A stretch of DNA of 64,000 nucleotides, taken from contig JAGTJM010000024.1 in NCBI GenBank assembly GCA_020747015.1, forward strand, positions 62,001-126,000. The letters are read 5' to 3'. Below the pieces are notes generated by a model. The model saw only the letters and a list, made by a program, of their open reading frames with translations, ran no database searches and was not told the DNA's origin. Source of the stretch: Pyrenochaeta sp. MPI-SDFR-AT-0127. Taxonomy: Eukaryota; Ascomycota; Dothideomycetes; Pleosporales; Cucurbitariaceae. Each line of letters starts with the position of its first letter. Position 1 is the first letter of the stretch. Made by a program: the position numbers and the translations under genes. Positions 1-10,541 of the stretch are shown here, piece by piece.

Positions 1-2007
1 GTCGTGTCGAGGCGAAGCCCGAACATTCTCCACGCTCAGCCCTTCGACCGTTGCGCTCTCCGTTAAGTGTGCCTTCCCACCAAATTCGATGAAGACTCTA
101 CGAGCAAAGTCTAAAACCTCCGGATCAGTGACTTTTGCAATTCGAGAGTCAGGACCAACGTCGGACCCCTGACCACACGCAACAGCTAGAGCGGTAGCAG
201 ACGTTTCCGCAAGGCCATACTGCTTTGCAAGTTTGCGGATGTCGCCCTCGGTTCCCTCATGTCCTCCACCAAACTTAACAATGGCGGCAAATATATCGAC
301 CAGCCTTCTTCGTCGGACGGTCTCGATACCATTGGATGTGATGATTGCGAACTCAGAGAGGGGCTTGTCGAATTGAGTTGCAAGCTCGTTTCCAAAGCCT
401 AGAGGCTCGCTCCTTGCTGAGAAGGGTTCTGTGACCTGTCCCATATCTTGAACTCTGCCCACCAGCTCCAATTGCAAGCCAGTCTCAGTGTATCGTGGGG
501 GTTCTGAACTTTCTCGTTGGCCAAGTAGCCCTGAATGTGGAGCTGATATGAAAACGGTGTGGTTTGGGTCGTTGGGCGACCTTTGGATGAAAGCGAAAAA
601 TGCTCCAGGAGCGTATCTATTCCCGAACTTCGTCTCTCTCAGCATCTTCGAGTCGAATCCAACAGGTGTACCGCCTTGGTACGGTTGTACCGGCGTGGAG
701 TTGTTCTGTGGTGATGGCTGACCGTCATTTGGCGGGAATCGAATGTGGCGAAGTTGCATGCTGTTTGGTGCACTTGTACTGGAAGCATTTTGATAATATC
801 CACCCGATGTTGTGCTCAGATATAATCTGCAGCCTGATGAGGTGGTTGCCATTAAGGATAGGTGGTCCGCCTCAGTACCTGTAATAGCGCTCAGGCTGAC
901 TATCTGCATGTCGTTGATGACTGTTGATTGCCGTACAATATGACTGCACATAGTTTGGATGTTGTTTAGGGATCGGCTGATGACGCATTCCAATATCGCG
1001 GGGGCCCGCATATGGTATACTTTTATCGTCCCGTTAGTGGAAAGTGTGTACAGCACATTTCGGGTGTCGTCGATGACCATCTGCTGTATCCCAGCTTGCT
1101 TTGCAGTTCCGTAGAATGGCAGCGCTGGCAGTCCAACCGATTTTGTGACGTGGTTTGTCTTGCTGCACTTGCTGGAGAACCACCTGTCCTCCTGCTGGTA
1201 GTTGAGCTCATAGACATCCTCCGTGTTGCCATCGCCAAAGAATATGCGCCCCGTCTTCGTCGAGCCTGCAATTGCCGTGACGTTGATCTTTCTAACCGAG
1301 GTCGTGAGTCCTGTCCGATACAGCGTGACCGCATGGACACCCTCCGGCCCGCGTTGGCACTCGACGGCGATGAGGAAGATGTCTGATACCGTTGCAACTA
1401 CCAGCAGATATTCAATGGTTTCCACGAAGACCTTTGGTCGCGGCTTTACCAGCTTCACGCAGGTGATATTATTCGGTTGTTCTTCAAAGCCGACTAGTTC
1501 GGGATTCGGATGCGTGTAGTCCCAGAGATAAACTTGGTTGTCCACCACTACCCAGGCATGGTTGATCTCCGCGAAAAGGCCCATGCTTGTGGACATTTGC
1601 GTATGATCCACCTGTTCGAAGACGGCTTCTGGGAGCTTGTACGATCGCAGCTTTTGGAAGGGCGCCCATGCTGGATTGGCCGGTAACTCATATTCGCCTG
1701 AGATGCCCTCTGTTCCGTGTAGTTAGCACCCTACGCTACTTCCACCACTCCCATCAGGCTACTCACGTCCGATGTATGCTTCTAGCGCCGGGAACCTGTT
1801 GTCCCTATCCAACATGCTATTTATCGTGCGAGAGGCGCGATCTATGGGGCTTTCCACAGGAGGTGCCGGCAGCGCGAGTGTCGGCTGTTGCTGGGGTTGC
1901 GACATGGACGCTTGTCGTGTGAGGCCAGGTCGGTTTGGCGCAGGAGTATTGACAAATGCGCCCGGAGTGGGACGCTGCGGCGTCGCGGGCGCCATCTGGA
2001 ATGCCAT
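1..2007 (-). CDS. NUP170: Nucleoporin Nup155/Nup170 family, N-terminal part (cut by window edge)
   Basis: Large scaffold nucleoporin of the inner ring of the nuclear pore complex. The window holds about the first 650 residues; the frame is open to base 1, so the helical C-terminal half lies outside. Exon 1 (2007..1767) encodes a Pro/Gln-rich leader starting MAFQMAPATPQRP and ending EAYIG. A 57-bp intron (1766..1710) has donor GTGAGT and branch GCTAAC; exon 2 resumes QGISGEYELPANPAWAPFQ. The exon 2 sequence matches the Nucleoporin_N beta-propeller (VEQVDHTQ-like, YLWDY, GLLGQ stretches). The start is the first Met of the leader, in frame with the conserved part. It is divergently arranged with AIM41 over about 0.5 kb. 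The family call is from recognised sequence character; Nup155 and Nup170 are one family. Confidence 0.87.
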
Positions 2008-2533
2008 AGTGGGTTGTGGACGGAAATTGGGGGGGAAATGGTCGCGGCGGCCTGGTGAGAGCGAGCTTCAGGTGGAGGTTGGGAACACGCGCCGGCCGTC
2101 AGACATGGACATTAGCTGCGCGCAAATGGTGGAAGGATACGAAGGAAATAGAAGCGCCTAGGAACTGAGAACAAAAAGGCTGTCCGGCGCAATTGCGATG
2201 ATAAACGGAGCGCAAGCTCAGGCACAAGCTGCAAAGTTGACCACCGACAACAAAAGACCAAGCTTGGCAGCAGGGATGCCAGCTCAGGCGCGTGTCTGAG
2301 CGTGTTTATGTCATCCAAAGTTTTTAGACGTGGTCGACAAACAGTGATCATTGCCAATCCTTTGCTCAAAACATCCAAGAAATCCATTGTTCTCTGCAGT
2401 CTTTAAGGTGGAACAGAGGCCATATCGTCGCTAGCAACGGCCGCTTCTTCCTTGACGCCGATCTCTTCTCTGCTCTCGCGAACTGTACCTTCATCAAGCT
2501 CTGGCACCTTGAACAACATTCACCTCGGTCACA
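2008..2533. other. Divergent intergenic region NUP170/AIM41
   Basis: About 0.5 kb between two divergent starts. It must hold both promoters and 5' leaders. I see no gene in it. Confidence 0.6.
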
Positions 2534-3097
2534 ATGTCACTCTTTCGCCCAATGCTCCTCCGAACAAACGTCCTTGCTTCGTCTCGATCGGTTTGCCTCC
2601 ACTCTGGCGCTCTCCGCTACTCGTCCACGTCCACATCCGAAGCTACAGTCCTTCCCCGACTACAGCCCGACTTGAAAGATGCCATGCGAGCGAAGAACAA
2701 GCCTGCTCTCAACACAATCCGAGCTTTGCAGGCCGAGATTATAAACGCTTCAAAAACCGCAAAGCCCATCACGACCGATGGCGCACTCTACGCACTTATT
2801 CAAAAACAGATCAAAGCGTCAAACACCGCCATTGAGGAATTCCAAGCTGCGAAACGAGACGACCTTGTCAGCAAGGAGCAGGAGCAACTGGATGTATTAA
2901 ATAAGTACGCAGGCCAGATACCAAAGGTCGCAGAGAGTGAAATCGACGAGCTGGTGAAGAGCGTGCTGGAGAAGTTGGAAGAAGGAAAGAGGACCTTCGG
3001 TAGTGTAATGGGCAAGGTCATGGGAGGCATCAAGGGACGGCCTCATGATCTCGAGTATGTGACGAAGAAGATCCAGGAGGCTATTGGAGCCAAATGA
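2534..3097 (+). CDS. AIM41: Aim41/YqeY-family mitochondrial protein
   Basis: Single-exon protein of 187 residues. Residues 1 to about 35 form a Ser/Arg/Leu-rich, acid-poor leader typical of a mitochondrial presequence. The rest is a GatB/YqeY domain: an Asp-Leu-Lys-x-Ala-Met opening, the NTIRALQAEI helix, a Lys/Glu-rich middle and the C-terminal GSVMGKVMGGIKGR block. Yeast Aim41 is mitochondrial; the YqeY domain is related to the tail of aspartyl/glutamyl-tRNA amidotransferase subunit B, but its biochemical role is not settled. The start is the first Met of the targeting leader. Length and domain layout are normal for the family. Confidence 0.9.
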   Translation: MSLFRPMLLRTNVLASSRSVCLHSGALRYSSTSTSEATVLPRLQPDLKDAMRAKNKPALNTIRALQAEIINASKTAKPITTDGALYALIQKQIKASNTAIEEFQAAKRDDLVSKEQEQLDVLNKYAGQIPKVAESEIDELVKSVLEKLEEGKRTFGSVMGKVMGGIKGRPHDLEYVTKKIQEAIGAK

Positions 3098-4246
3098 GAT
3101 GATACCCAAGGAGTCCTGTAAGAAAGAACGAGACCATTGTATGTACGATACATAATCACTGTATGATATGCCTATACTTGTTGCAAGTATCAGGAGCCAA
3201 ATAGGGTACCTGCACCACACTCAAATTCACGCTTAGTGGCGCTGGCTGCGATTGTGATTGGAAGGGGTTTCGTTTCCAACGAGCATGCTTGATATACCTC
3301 GTTACTGCTTATGCTCCACGTTGTGAGGTTGCAATGTGTCCTGAGTGCACTTGGGCCTTCTTTGCTGGAAGATATTGGGCATAATCCTGGCCATTGGGTT
3401 TTGACGCTATGTTTCTCCGGTGAGGACACAGCGGCAGCGGGCCGTTCCTGAAAAATCGCATACCACGTTGGAGCAGCCGACCGGAGCCATCCGGTCACGA
3501 GCAAGCCAATGTCAAGCCTTCACACCCAAATGCCGCAAGTGATGTGGTAATGGTGTTGAGGCTGAGAACGTCTCGGCTTGCGAGGCAGAGATTCCCCCAC
3601 GTGTCGGCCAATCCTGCTTCGCGCACTATGCTATGACGTCACTGTGCTCAACCACCATGGCTTGTTCATGCACCCGCTTGGTCCTGTCCGGTGACAACAC
3701 TGGTTAGACGGGATAGCCCTGGTAAAAATTGAGCCTTGGGTAACGACAACACTCTCATCGTCGGTCTGAATGTCGCCTGAACTTCTTCAATCACGTCGTT
3801 GTCAACGGCCATGTCTTCTGCCCAACATCAACGCCCAAAAGCCCGCTTGCATGAACTAGAGACATGGAGCATGCCGCAAAAAACGGAAGTTTAACGAGCA
3901 TCAGGGGTACATCCCTCCAGTCATGTTGCAAGTTGGCGCTCTAGTGCGATGCAGGGAACACCGTCTGTGTGAGCGCCGATGACGAAGCCATCTCCAAGCC
4001 GGCATGTAAAGTTGGTCGCACCCGCACACCACCATTTCCTTCTGTCGAGCCTTGGACCATATAATTCCTTGTTATCCGCTCTCTGTACTGCCCTCTTGTT
4101 ATCGCAGTGACCGTCGCAGCCCCCATCAGATTGCGCTAACATCAATTTCCTTCTGTCTCTTGCCCAGCAGGATATCCGCCAGCCCCGCATCACATACTCG
4201 TACATCAGCATTCGCAAAGTGAGGCTTACCACTCTACCGTTCAATC
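3098..4246. other. Intergenic, no gene seen
   Basis: About 1.15 kb. Short antisense open frames are present but lack recognisable domains or coding character. It probably contains the AIM41 3' end and the promoter and leader of the next gene. Confidence 0.5.
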
Positions 4247-5828
4247 ATGTATCGCTCTTCGACAGGGAACCTAGATCATTATGAAGATCCACCCCGTGGA
4301 GGCGAACGATGGGATCGCGACAGATTCGAGCGTATGAGGAGAGGAGGCGGAGGTGGAGGTGGAGGTGGAGGTGGTAGTCGTGCCGGTGGCCGTGGAGGTG
4401 ATGATTATGAGCACTTCCGCTTCCAGGAGCACGACCGCTTTCCTGGGGGCCACCGCGATATCGATATTCACAAAGACCGCCAACGCCGAGGTCCGCCCGT
4501 CATGGAAAGGGAGCGATTCCACGAGGATGATCGATTCGACCGACGCTCGCGCCGCCAAAGTGATCTTTTCCACGAACCTACTCCATCCGAAGTAGCCAAT
4601 CAGGCGCTTGCCCCTTACCGCCGCAAGTCAGTCATTGATAAAGACGTCAATATTGACATCGATATACACTCGCATCGAGAGCCTGCTCGGCCTGCTCGAC
4701 CAACAAGACCAGGATATATCCGACGACAGTCATCTCTAGATACCTTTGATCGTCGGCCTTTGCCACGATATGCTGAAATTGAGAGGTACGAAAGAGACCA
4801 ATATCGACCACCTGCCAATGTTCCCATTCCGCTGCCAATTCGCGAACGTCGCAGATCGCCTCCTCGTCGCTATGAAGAGGACTTCGAGGACGTCAGGTAT
4901 GATGACCGCAGCGGAAGAGGCAGAGAGCGAGAAGAGTATCGCGAGGTCGAAGTTCACAGAGAGAAGAGCAAAGTTCGGAGGAGCAAGAGCGTAGCGAAGT
5001 CAACTCGCAGCTCGTCAATGTCCAGCTTTGAAGAAATCCAGCCCTCTCGAGCCACCTGGGGAAAGAGAGGCAAGACCAGACTCCCTAAGCGCTTGGTTAA
5101 GAAGCAAGCCGTTATTGAGCTTGGTTATCCATTTGAGGAAGAGGTATGCGCCTATTGTTAAGTTCTAGAGCTTTTCTAACCATAGCAGGATGACTTTATC
5201 ATCGTCACACGAGCACTCGAAAAGGACCATATTGACGAAGTCATCAAAATCAGTGAAAACTACAAAGAGGGTGCGTAGTACATGTAATATTGAGTACTCA
5301 AGCTAACTAGTAGCAGAAAAAACCACCTATGTCTACGAAGAAAAGGTCACTGAAGCTCCTCCACCTCCCGCATCTGTTATAGCGCCCCCTCCACCTCCAC
5401 CCCAGGAATACTACCCGCCTCCACCTCCATCCGTTATGCATGCGCCACCTCCACCTCCACCTGCTCCAGTGACTTATGCACCACCACCGCCATCTCATCA
5501 CGCTCCATCGCACTATGCTCCCTCAGAGCGGGCCCCGTCACCGCCCATGCATGAGCATGAGCGATACGTCGAAATCGAGCGCTCAAACGCCATCCACGGG
5601 CCCGCCACCTCTTTCCTCCCTGAAGGCCGCCAGATTGTCCGCAGGCGCTCGGAGCGCGATATTCGCGAAGAAATTCGCTCGCTAGAAGAAGAGCGCCGTA
5701 TGCTCAAGTATGAGCGGGACGGAGACCGCGACTACGAGTTCATTGAAACCCGACCAGTGCGCAGAGAGGTGGTCCGCGTCGACAAGGATCGAAAGGGTAG
5801 GTTGGCCCTTGTTCGCTCCGCCCGTTAA
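4247..5828 (+). CDS. Arg/Asp/Glu-rich low-complexity protein with DUF8035-type block
   Basis: Three exons: 4247..5143, 5189..5270 and 5317..5828 (introns of 45 and 46 bp with GTATGC/GTGCGT donors and CTAAC branch points). They give about 496 residues in consistent phase. The N-terminus has an 11-Gly run after RMRR, then about 250 residues of Arg/Asp/Glu/Tyr-rich sequence. A conserved block follows, with FEEEDDFIIVTRALEKDHID near residues 295-315. Then comes a Pro/Ala-rich stretch (repeated PPPPP), and the end is a charged coiled-coil-like segment (IREEIRSLEEERRMLKYER) finishing KGRLALVRSAR. The block matches what I recall as the fungal DUF8035 family, whose function is unknown. The composition suggests a mostly disordered protein. 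Confidence 0.75.
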
Positions 5829-6251
5829 AGAACGACAATTGATAAGCTGGGTAGGACGACGGGACAGGCCGAACCCGAAAATCGTAGCGGCGATGATGAG
5901 CACGCTGACCTGATTGTGCATATTCCCTGGGCGTAATGCTGGTTTGTTACGCTGCAAGTGATTTGGAACACACCTTGGACTTGGTTTCAGGGCGGCGATA
6001 TTGAACCTTTGGAAGCACGGATTTTAACTTCTTTACGATTTACGGCTGCATCTCTGCACTTTACTTTTTACTTGCAATCTCCTCTATAGGGATTTGTATT
6101 GGCGTGGATATACAGGAAACCCTCATAGCTGTACTTGGGTATCGATGACTTTACGTACCATAACGGTCTTGAATGAAATCAACGAGCTAAACAATTGTCC
6201 CCTGCACCAAGCTGTGCGTTTATAGTCCGACATTTCACTCTCTCCGTGCAC
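5829..6251. other. Short convergent intergenic region
   Basis: Between two convergent genes, so it probably holds only 3' untranslated sequence and terminators. Nothing else seen. Confidence 0.5.
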
Positions 6252-7381
6252 TCACAACTTCTTCTTCGTCACAGGTTCCAAGCCCTTATGCTTGGAAATG
6301 AGTTGGTCTAACCTAGCATAGCAGTCGAGTGCCATAAAAATGCCTTCATTCAGTTAGCAAAGGAGCACTATAAAACTCAAAGAAAGCCACCAGTTAATCA
6401 CGGCGACCACAATAGATCATGGCGTCATTGTCCAAGCAAACCTCGAACTTACCAGTGGCAAGATACCCTCCATACATGCCCCCAAGTCCACCTAGTCCTC
6501 TCTGCACAGCGCTAAGTTCCTCCCAGCTCAACATCTCGGCCAAGCACACCAATGTCGTCAAGCTAGTCTCAAGCCCAAACACGAGGAGGGCAAGAGGAAC
6601 GCGGGGGTCGTTGCGCAGAAGCGCCGGAATGGCCCAGAGTGTTAGTGGGAGGTGATAGACGAGTTCGAGGAATGTCAGGAGAGGAAACCATGCTCTGGGC
6701 GGGTATTAGTTGGGTCTCAGGATTCGAGTAAAGAGGAGGATAGAAATGTTCCGTGAGGAACATGTACCGGATAATCTTTACAATAGATGAACGGCGGGAA
6801 CTTTTGACCTGGCAGTCCTGGACAGAAGTGGGGATGATGCATATGGCGAGGGAAGAGCTATGTACGTCTGTATGGTTTATAGGACAAGAGTAAAACTTAC
6901 GGCGCATTGTAGAAGAAGCGATCACCATATGTCGCAACATACCAGTCACGGAGGGAGCTCATCCAAAGCGGTTTGATTTGAATGGGATAGAAGGCTGTCA
7001 GGTCGAATGCTGTGCATGGTCAGTATCATTTATCTTCAAAATATATATAAAATCGTGATAGTTGACGATACAACACGTGGGCACTCGTGGCCAAACACAG
7101 AGTCTCAATGATCTTCGCTCTCATGTTGAGGGCGACACTTGATGAAATGCCCTTGAAGACTGATAACACGAATACTCGACAACTGAAAGGGTTGACTAGG
7201 TTCGCAGAAAAGCTAACACGAAAGAAGAGCTCACTGGACATTGCTTGAATGTGGCCATGAAGACGGAAATGTAGGGTTACTCAAACAGATAGGTTCACTC
7301 ACCCAGCATAACAGGCAGATGCACGACGAAGAAGACTAGGTACACAAGGTCCCGCTTCCGCTGGAAAATAGAGACTGCCAT
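6252..7381 (-). CDS. TMEM97/EXPERA-domain ER membrane protein
   Basis: Four exons on the minus strand: 7381..7303, 7009..6901, 6694..6453 and 6343..6252. They join in phase to 173 residues. Introns are 293, 206 and 109 bp, long for this genome. The product starts MAVSIFQRKRDLVYLVFFVV and contains HLPVML-AFDLTAFYP, WYVATYGDRFFYNAPAWF and LELVYHLPL, the arrangement of the sigma-2 receptor (TMEM97) and EXPERA family: four helices and a sterol-binding fold. It ends EPVTKKKL, a C-terminal KKxx ER-retrieval signal. Human TMEM97 has a similar length (176). Expected role: sterol or lipid homeostasis in the ER, by family. The splice junctions were chosen because they restore the conserved APAWF and GIFMALD segments. 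Confidence 0.85.
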
Positions 7382-8585
7382 TTCGAATCTACTAGTTTGT
7401 GGCGTTTTGTCAGTCCTGTGTCGATGGTGTTGATGTCGGAAAGGAGAGATGGTTCGGGACGCTTGCTGGAAGGGGAAATGGCGGCTTCCGCAAATTCCGT
7501 GGACGTGCGTGGCGCTTTTGACATCCTACGACATCCTTATCCTCAGTCTCCAACAGTTATTTTATTTGCAGTAAATTCGCGATGCAGCTCATGTTAAGCC
7601 GTCTATGGCCGCAGATCCCTGCTTTCGTATTGCTGAATTGTACCTATAGGCTGGCGACTGGCGCAAGCTTCGTCCTCGCGGCGTCGTAACGGGCATCTGG
7701 GCATCAACCTTACATTGGCCAAGCAACATCAAGGAATACCGGTACTCCAGTTGACGCATAGTGCCTCACCATACATGAAGCCTGTAGACTGGAAACTATA
7801 ACAAAGTGGCCCTTCGAAAAATCCCGTTCATCGCACAACAACGTGTCAATCAGATTCTGGTAGATCATGCAAATACCGACTTCACACGATAGCAGTAGAA
7901 AAGGGTACTTGCAATGGAATGATTCTATGTGCTCACGATGAAGCTTGCAACGATGTCAGTTCTCATATGAGAATGTTGAGAATTCGACACGACCAAAGGA
8001 TAGCACTTGTAAGGCAAGCAGCTGCCCAACATCGCAATTATGTCGCGACATTTGAACGAAAAGGCTCGAATTCGAGAAACATTCAGCCTGAATATAACCC
8101 CGCAAAAGCTTAGCTATGACAACGATCAGGACGCCAACAAGATGACATGCGTCATGTGAAAACCGCGTGAAAGTAGAGCATCGTCTCCACACATTGGCCA
8201 ATGGGATACCATCAAACCCGCAATTGGCGGATTATAACCATCAGCATGCCCAGGATCACTTTTCCTTAGATGCTAAATGGGTCAATGACAACCGACGATC
8301 GCTACAGCGGTCAGAAACAAGCCAAGAGTGGATACCCTCGAAGAGGTATGGCTGCCAACAATCCCCACTGCCAAGGATCCTACAGTGATCCTATACAGGG
8401 TATCTGGATAATATGCGATAAAGAAACATGCTGCTGGAACGCTATACAAGAGTATGCAGTGCCCTGCATCGAAGTATGGGTCCAACCTTTGGGGACAAAT
8501 GCTAGCAACGTTGTGTCGAAAAATTTACCTCAAAAAGTCAATCCAAGTTCAGGAGATAGGAGTCCCGCATTAGATATTCACCGCC
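7382..8585. other. Divergent intergenic region, no gene seen
   Basis: About 1.2 kb between the divergent EXPERA and sugar porter genes. Several short open frames exist but none has a recognisable domain. An apparent long frame running into the transporter is a chance extension upstream of its real start. Likely promoter DNA. Confidence 0.5.
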
Positions 8586-10450
8586 ATGGCTGGAGGAGGC
8601 GCTGGTACTGCGGGCTTCGATGCAGCTCTGCAACGGCGTCAGGCTTTGATGGGAGCCAGTGGGCCGCGAGCTCTCGTCAAGAACTTCAAGGTCTTTCGTA
8701 TCGCCCTATTTGCTTGCTTGGGCGGTGTGTTGTATGGATACAATCAGGGAATGTTCGGTGGTATCTTAGCCATGCCATCGTTTGGCAAGCGTACGTATCC
8801 ATGTCTACATCGAACGATCTCCGACTAACCGTGCTGCAAGACACGGATGGATACATTGACAACCCAACCCAGAAAGGCTGGCTGACCGCTATCCTGGAAC
8901 TCGGCGCGTGGTTTGGAGCAGTCCTATCTGGCTTCCTCGCTGAAGTCGCTTCGCGAAAATATGGAGTCCTCATCGCCACTGCAATTTTCATAGTCGGTGT
9001 TGTGGTTCAAGCAACCGCTATTGTTGGAGGCCATAACGAGATTCTTGCCGGGCGGTTCATAACGTGAGCAAATCAATTGCCTTGAAGTAATTCGGACAAC
9101 TACTAATCAGCCACCAGTGGTATTGGCGTCGGTAGCCTTTCAGTCATTGTACCAATGTACAATTCGGAATGTTCGCCCCCGTAAGCATACCATTCGCTCT
9201 CAGGAGACTCAACCCCTGTGGTAAGAGTGGATGCTAATATCAATTTCAGAGAAGTTCGAGGAGCTCTTGTAGCATTACAGCAACTCGCCATCACCTTTGG
9301 CATCATGGTCTCCTTCTGGATCAACTACGGAACAAACTACATTGGCGGCACGACTGTAGATACCCAATCTAACGCTGCCTGGCTGGTACCCATCTGCCTC
9401 CAACTTGTCCCCGCCGTCGTCCTCCTGGTCGGCATGATCTGGATGCCCTTCTCGCCGCGTTGGCTTGTCCACCACGGCCGCGAAGCCGAAGCGCGGAAGA
9501 ACCTCGCTCATCTGCGCGACCTCTCAGAGGACCACGAACTGATTGAGCTTGAATTCCTCGAGATCAAAGCGCAGTCTCTCTTCGAGAAGCGCAGCGTCGC
9601 CGAGGCCTTTCCGCACCTCCAGGAGCAGACTGCGTGGAACACATTCAAACTCCAGTTCGTCGCTATTGGCGCCCTGTTCAAGACAAAAGCCATGTTCAAG
9701 CGCGTCATCGTGGCCACTGTCACCATGTTCTTCCAGCAATGGTCCGGCATCAACGCTGTCCTCTACTACGCGCCCCAGATCTTCAGCCAGCTCGGCCTCA
9801 CCGGCAACACGACGTCGCTGCTCGCCACCGGCGTCGTCGGCATCGTCATGTTCATAGCCACCATCCCCGCCGTGCTGTACATTGACCGCGCAGGCCGCAG
9901 ACCCGTCCTGGCCATTGGCGCAATCGGCATGGGCCTCTCCCACATCATCATCGCCGTCATCCTGGCAAAGAACATCAACCGCTTCGCCGAGGAGCCCGCC
10001 GCGGGCTGGGCCGCCGTCGTAATGGTCTGGCTCTTCGTCATCCACTTCGGCTACTCCTGGGGCCCCTGTGCGTGGATTTTGATTGCGGAGATCTGGCCTC
10101 TGAGTACGCGGCCGTACGGGACCGCGCTGGGCGGGAGCAGCAACTGGATGAACAACTTCATCATTGGCCAGATCACACCGGACCTGCTGGACAAGATTAC
10201 CTATGGCACGTACATATTGTTTGGGCTGTTGACGTTTGTGGGCGCGGCGTTTATTTGGTTCTTTGTCCCCGAGACGAAGAGGCTGAGTCTCGAGGAGATG
10301 GATATCATCTTTGGTAGTGAGGGTGCGGCGCTCAAGGACCAGGAGCGCATGGAGGAGATTAATCGCGAGATTGGCCTGACTGGGTTTGGAGGCGATTCGT
10401 CGCCTACACGTGAAGGACTTGTAGTAGACTCGGAGAAAGGCGTAGTGTGA
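8586..10450 (+). CDS. MFS sugar porter (hexose-transporter type)
   Basis: Four exons: 8586..8790, 8841..9063, 9118..9180 and 9250..10450, giving 563 residues. Introns are 50, 54 and 69 bp. It has the major facilitator sugar-porter pattern of 12 helices. Visible motifs: GYNQGMFGGIL in helix 1, GRFITGIGVG with PMYNSECSP-PEVRG after helix 4, PFSPRWLVHHGRE at the end of the N-half, QQWSGINAVLYYAPQIF in helix 7, DRAGRRPVL, and PETKRLSLEEMD after helix 12. It should move a monosaccharide across the plasma membrane by proton symport or facilitation; the substrate cannot be read from sequence. The canonical PESPR appears here as PFSPR. The start is the MAGGGAGTAG methionine; upstream in-frame sequence is not conserved-looking. 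The 3' end converges on HRQ1 with about 90 bp between stops. Confidence 0.92.
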
Positions 10451-10541
10451 GTCTGACCATGGATATTACAGGGCGTTTCAGACATGCTGGAAGAACGACG
10501 TAAAGGATAGATGAGTATTGTACACGGTATGTGCAAACGTG

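Noticed and set aside
8270..9067. 265-codon open frame overlapping the sugar porter start
   Set aside because: It reads through the transporter's first intron in another frame; only its end coincides with transporter exon 2. The real start is at 8586.
9524..10045. 173-codon minus-strand frame inside the sugar porter
   Set aside because: Asp/Gly/Val-rich antisense shadow of strongly codon-biased transporter sequence.
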